Origin: Knoellia aerolata DSM 18566
GTDB taxonomy: Bacteria > Actinomycetota > Actinomycetes > Actinomycetales > Dermatophilaceae
Reading direction: 5' to 3'
Assembly (NCBI RefSeq): GCF_000768695.1
Contig: NZ_AVPL01000001.1
Span: forward strand, 174,618-238,617
Length of the DNA: 64,000 bases
Below are positions 60,792 through 64,000 of this stretch, one piece after another (position 1 is the stretch's first letter; each line of letters starts with the position of its first letter). Below the pieces are notes generated by a model, which saw nothing but the letters and a program-made list of their open reading frames with translations, ran no database searches and was not told the origin of the DNA. Made by a program: the position numbers and the translations under genes.

Positions 60792-63161
60792 TCAGGCCCG
60801 GTGACGTCCCGCGTCGACGAGCTCGCGCTCGCCGTCGAGGTCGTTGGGGCCGTCGGGGCCGTCGGCGTCCGGCCAGGTCTCCCGGGCGGGGGTCTGGCCG
60901 GGGCGGCCGAGCTGCTGACCCTCGACGTCGACGTCGGGGAGGATCCGGTCGAGCCAGCGCGGCAGCCACCATGCCGTGTCGCCCATGAGGTACATGAGTG
61001 CGGGGATGAGGGTCATCCGCACGATCACGGCGTCGAAGAAGACGGCAGCGGCCAGGGCGAACCCGATCGACTGGATGAGCGGCTCGTCCTGGAGCATGAA
61101 CGCGGCGAAGACCGAGATCATGATCGCGGCGGCGGCGGCCACGACGCGGGCCCCGTGTCGGAAGCCGTCGACGACCGCCTCGGGGGCCGTGTCGCCGTGG
61201 ACGAACGCCTCACGCATGCGGGTGACGAGGAAGACCTGGTAGTCCATGGCGAGGCCGAAGACGATGCCGATGACGAGGATCGGCATGAAGCTCATCAGGG
61301 GGGCGCCCTCGAAGAGCCCGCCGACCCCCTCCTGGAAGACGAGGATCGTCGCGCCGAGGGTGGCGAGCACGGACAGGAGGAAGCCGATGGTCGCCGTGAG
61401 CGGCACGAGGAGGGAGCGGAAGACGACCATGAGCAGGATGAACGCGAGCCCGACGACGACCGCGAGGTAGGGCAGCAGGGCGTCCTGCAGCTTCTCGGAG
61501 ACGTCGGTCTGGATGGCGGTGAGGCCCGTCACTCCGACGGTGACGCCGGTGCTCGCCTCGATGTCCGGGCTGGTCGCCCGCAGGTCGTCGAGCAGAGTGA
61601 GGGTGGCCTCGTCGTCCGGGCCGCTGCGGGGGGTGACGAGCACCTGGGCGCCGGTGTTGTCGGCGTTGACCCCGATGACCTGGGCGTTGGCGACGTCACC
61701 TTGGTCGGCCGCCCACTGGGCGACCTCTCCGTAGGCCGCCGACCGGGCGGACGGGTCGCTCACGTCGCGGCCGTCGACGACGACGACGAGCGGGCCCTGC
61801 CGGCCGGGACCGAACGCCTCGGTCATGAGGTCGGCCGCCTTGCGCTGGGTGGTCTCGGTCGGCGCCGTGGTGTCGGAGGGGAGGGCCAGGTGGAGGTCCT
61901 TCATCGGGATGGCGAGGGCTCCGAGCACGACGACGGCGAGCACGGCGACGAGGGCGGGAGCGCGAGCGACGAGCCGGGCCCACCGGACACCGTTGCCGGT
62001 GGTGTCCCCGGACTTCTCGGTCCGGACCCGGCCGGCGAAGGCCTTGCCCTTGAGCATGCCGAGGATGGCGGGTGTCAGGGTGAGGGCGATGAGCACGGCG
62101 ACGAGGACGGTGGCGGCCGCCGCGAGGCCCATGGTCGTGAGGAACGGGATCCGGACGAGCGCCAGGGCCGACAGGGCGATGATGACGGTGAGTCCGGCGA
62201 AGACGACGGCGGAGCCGGCGGTGCCGAGCGCGCGTCCGGCGGCCTCTGACCGGTCGTCGGTGTGCAGGAGCTCGCTGCGGTACCGGCTGAGGATGAACAG
62301 GGCGTAGTCGATGCCGACGGCGAGGCCGAGCATCGTGGCCAGGGTCGGCGTCATGGTGCCGAGCTCCCAGAACGCGGTGGCGCCGACGACGAGGAGGGAG
62401 CCGATGCCGACCCCGATGAGGGCGGTGACGATCGGAAGGCCGGCAGCCACGAGGGAGCCGAAGGTGAGGACGAGGACGAGGGCGGCGATGGCGATGCCGA
62501 TGAGCTCGGAGCTGGCGCCCGGGGGAGCGAAGCTCTGCATGCCGGCGCCGTTGACCTCGGCGGTGAGGCCGGAGGCGCGGGCCTCGTCGACGGCGGCGAG
62601 GACGGCGTCCTGGGTGGCGGGCTCGACATCGGTCACCGTCGCGACGTCGAAGGTCCACGTGATCGTGCCGATCCGGCCGTTTGCGCTCAGCGGCGCGAGG
62701 GCAGCCGCGTTGGCCTCCGCCCGGTCCACGGGAGTGCCCTGATCGGCGGCGGCGTCGAGCATCTGCTGGCGCTGGCCCTCGGCGGCGTCGACCGGGCTGA
62801 CGAGCTGTGCCGCCCCGGGGGTGCCGTCGGCGGGCATCTGCGGGAGCGTCCTCAGCTCGGTGAGGAGGGCGTCCACCCTGGCCGTGTTGGCGGGGTCGGC
62901 GAGCTCCTCGCCCTCGGGAGCCGCGACGACGACCGTCGCGCTGGCCTGGTCGAACGCGTCCCCGGCCTCGGGGAAGAGCTCCTGCTGGAGCTGCTGCGCC
63001 TGTTCGGAGGGGATGCCCGGGATCGAGAACGAGTCGACCATCGGCTTGGAGATGGTGGTCGCGACGCCGCCGATGCCGACGAGGGCGATGAGCCAGGCCG
63101 CGATGAAGTACGGCCAGCGGCGGTATGCCGTCCGGCCCAGTCGATAGAGGTATGTCGCCAT
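60792..63161 (-). CDS. MMPL family RND-type exporter
   Basis: The 789-residue membrane protein has two MMPL halves, each with one leading helix, a large external loop and five more helices. The first helix is YFIAAWLIALVGIGGVATT. The sequence AVGIDYALFILSRYRSELLHT (first half) and GLAMDYQVFLVTRMREAFVHG (second half) carry the proton-relay GxxxDY pattern, helices 4 and 10. Such proteins export lipids, siderophores or drugs using the proton gradient. ATG at 63161 is used since upstream in-frame residues are Arg/Pro-rich and run into the tetR gap. It follows the TetR gene and is probably controlled by it. Confidence 0.92.
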   Translation of the reverse strand: MATYLYRLGRTAYRRWPYFIAAWLIALVGIGGVATTISKPMVDSFSIPGIPSEQAQQLQQELFPEAGDAFDQASATVVVAAPEGEELADPANTARVDALLTELRTLPQMPADGTPGAAQLVSPVDAAEGQRQQMLDAAADQGTPVDRAEANAAALAPLSANGRIGTITWTFDVATVTDVEPATQDAVLAAVDEARASGLTAEVNGAGMQSFAPPGASSELIGIAIAALVLVLTFGSLVAAGLPIVTALIGVGIGSLLVVGATAFWELGTMTPTLATMLGLAVGIDYALFILSRYRSELLHTDDRSEAAGRALGTAGSAVVFAGLTVIIALSALALVRIPFLTTMGLAAAATVLVAVLIALTLTPAILGMLKGKAFAGRVRTEKSGDTTGNGVRWARLVARAPALVAVLAVVVLGALAIPMKDLHLALPSDTTAPTETTQRKAADLMTEAFGPGRQGPLVVVVDGRDVSDPSARSAAYGEVAQWAADQGDVANAQVIGVNADNTGAQVLVTPRSGPDDEATLTLLDDLRATSPDIEASTGVTVGVTGLTAIQTDVSEKLQDALLPYLAVVVGLAFILLMVVFRSLLVPLTATIGFLLSVLATLGATILVFQEGVGGLFEGAPLMSFMPILVIGIVFGLAMDYQVFLVTRMREAFVHGDTAPEAVVDGFRHGARVVAAAAAIMISVFAAFMLQDEPLIQSIGFALAAAVFFDAVIVRMTLIPALMYLMGDTAWWLPRWLDRILPDVDVEGQQLGRPGQTPARETWPDADGPDGPNDLDGERELVDAGRHRA

Positions 63162-63205
63162 GGCGAGGTCTGCTCCCTGGTGGGGTGGTGGGTGATGGCG
63201 GGTGC

Positions 63206-63231
63206 GGCGCAGCGCTGCGCTGCGCTGCGCC
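63206..63231 (-). terminator. Hairpin between tetR and the MMPL gene
   Basis: GGCGCAGCGC (63206-63215) pairs perfectly with GCGCTGCGCC (63222-63231) around a 6-base loop, 4 bases after the tetR stop. The GCGCT repeat that builds it makes it look like slipped-strand growth. It may lower transcription into the exporter gene. Confidence 0.65.
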
Positions 63232-63235
63232 GCGG

Positions 63236-63817
63236 TCAGGCGAGAAGGCGGGTGGCCTCGTCGACACCGGCCATGAGCTCGGTCGGGAAGTCGCGGTCGT
63301 CGTCGACCAGGAAGCACGCCATCGCGTCGTGGAAGAGCCCGGCGATCAGCGCGACGGCCACGCGGGCCCGGGGGTGGCCGGCGGGCAGGCCCTCGCGGGC
63401 CTCGGTGGCCTGGCGCACCTCTGCGGCAACGCCCTCGAAGCGCTCCTTGGCGACGGTGATCAGCCTCGGGTTGCGCTCGAGGAGGGCGTGGATGCGCCGC
63501 CAGTCCTCGTGGGTCGTCTCCTCGCGGGCGTAGATGCTCGTGACGAGGTGGCCGAGGTCCGTGAGCAGGTTGCCCTCGGGGCCGCCCGCCACGAAGGTCG
63601 CGAGGTCGCCCGGGTCGAGGGGGGCGGGTCCGTCGAGGACGGCCGCCTCCTTGCCCGGGAAGTAGTTGAACAGCGTGCGGCGTGAGACGCCGGCCTGCTC
63701 GGCCAGGTCGTCGAGGGTGAACCCGTCGAAGCCGTGCTCGATGGCGAGGTCCTGGGCGCAGCGAGAGATGCGGCGAGACGTCTGCTCACGACGGGAAACT
63801 GCACTCTGGATGGACAC
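63236..63817 (-). CDS. TetR family transcriptional regulator
   Basis: The 193-residue repressor-type protein has a TetR N-terminal HTH (about residues 12-58): RRISRCAQDLAIEHGFDGFT then LDDLAEQAGVSRRTLFNYFP. The C-terminal ligand domain is helical with a His/Asp pocket (AGLFHDAMACFLVDDD). GTG at 63817 (start SIQSAVSRREQTS) is chosen because a perfect dyad, AGTGCAAGTTTGCACT, lies directly upstream and would be the operator; an in-frame ATG at 63844 would place the operator inside the gene. It precedes the MMPL exporter gene, a common regulator-exporter pairing. Confidence 0.9.
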   Translation of the reverse strand: MSIQSAVSRREQTSRRISRCAQDLAIEHGFDGFTLDDLAEQAGVSRRTLFNYFPGKEAAVLDGPAPLDPGDLATFVAGGPEGNLLTDLGHLVTSIYAREETTHEDWRRIHALLERNPRLITVAKERFEGVAAEVRQATEAREGLPAGHPRARVAVALIAGLFHDAMACFLVDDDRDFPTELMAGVDEATRLLA

Positions 63818-63855
63818 AGTGCAAGTTTGCACTCTGTATGCCATCAGTGCAAATC
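63799..63855. promoter_or_regulatory. TetR operator region with AGTGCAA dyad and extra half-sites
   Basis: AGTGCAAGTTTGCACT at 63818-63833 is a 7+2+7 dyad. Half-sites ACTGCACT near 63799 and AGTGCAAA near 63846 flank it. On the minus strand CAAACT (63824-63829) ends 7 bases before GTG 63817 and could be the -10 box, so the operator covers the promoter. This fits autorepression of tetR and the exporter. Confidence 0.65.
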
Positions 63856-64000
63856 AGCTCGGTCGTCCGCCAGGCATCGAGTCCGCACGCTCACGTCGCC
63901 TGCGCCCGACGACGAGGCTCGTCGGGTTCGGTCCCGACCAGCGTCGGGTGCCCGGTCCCGTCGACGTGTTCGTCAGAACGGAGGCGGGGCGGGGTGGGCC
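63854..64000 (-). other. Possible 3' end of a gene running in from the right
   Basis: On the minus strand one frame is open from the window edge to a TGA at 63854-63856, 48 residues including TRRWSGPNPTSLVVGRR. It shows no motif, and the region also holds GACGAGG/CTCGTC pairing near 63910-63930 that could be a terminator. It may be the tail of an upstream gene or plain spacer; the evidence is weak. Confidence 0.25.

Noticed and set aside
63206..63231. GCGCT microsatellite as phase-variation site
   Set aside because: It is short, lies in a gap after tetR, and its perfect hairpin fits a terminator-like role better.

Overview
This window is a chromosome segment from a high-GC Gram-positive actinobacterium. 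The best fit is the order Micrococcales, close to the Intrasporangiaceae (Janibacter, Knoellia, Phycicoccus type). The reasons are the very high GC at third codon positions, the rpsD-rpoA-rplQ and rplM-rpsI-glmM blocks, a mycothiol deacetylase (mshB), a 7Fe ferredoxin (fdxA) next to dapC, glpX next to a DUF4245 gene, and many genes that appear to be read from leaderless transcripts (a TANNNT box exactly 7 bases before the start codon). I found no tRNA, rRNA, CRISPR array, insertion sequence or prophage. Nearly every base is assigned to a gene or a short regulatory gap.

Layout. 1-2,417: end of rpsD, rpoA, rplQ and a palindrome-rich gap. 2,418-12,455: a disaccharide phosphorolysis pair (beta-phosphoglucomutase-like HAD plus GH65), truA, an LmeA-like lipoprotein-type protein, a secreted three-X25-module alpha-amylase, and an ArsR-like regulator with an MFS exporter. 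12,587-15,182: rplM-rpsI and glmM. 15,199-27,160: a polar amino-acid ABC transporter, a GH1 beta-glucosidase, a NAD(P)-binding protein, a MOSC protein, carbonic anhydrase, a sugar kinase, glpX, DUF4245, xseA/xseB and an acyl-CoA synthetase. 27,271-36,503: ispH, a small M23 protein, rmuC, a Nudix protein, ychF, a DUF3311/SSS transporter and malQ.

36,631-41,181 is the most unusual segment. It is a tight three-gene operon of an acyl-reductase-like SDR, a 703-residue protein whose C-terminal half looks like a cyanobacterial-type acyl-ACP reductase (fatty-aldehyde forming) behind about 300 residues that I cannot assign, and a wax-ester-synthase/DGAT-type acyltransferase. Together they predict a fatty aldehyde/alcohol to wax-ester type pathway.

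41,198-63,817: a VIT-family transporter, a pterin dehydratase, a secreted trypsin-like protease, a complete dipeptide/oligopeptide ABC transporter (dppABCDF order), MutT, typA, an orphan family-5 binding lipoprotein coupled to mshB and a flavin reductase, a VanW/peptidoglycan-binding protein, a GNAT acetyltransferase and fdxA read from overlapping divergent leaderless promoters, dapC, citrate synthase, and a TetR-controlled MMPL exporter.

Across the whole window one octamer, CGGCATAC (or its complement GTATGCCG), occurs 27 times on both strands. It sits in all reading frames and in gaps, often forcing rare codons (TAT, GCA, ATA). This points to a DNA-level function that gene annotation does not explain. 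Several gaps also carry long perfect stem-loops without U-tracts.
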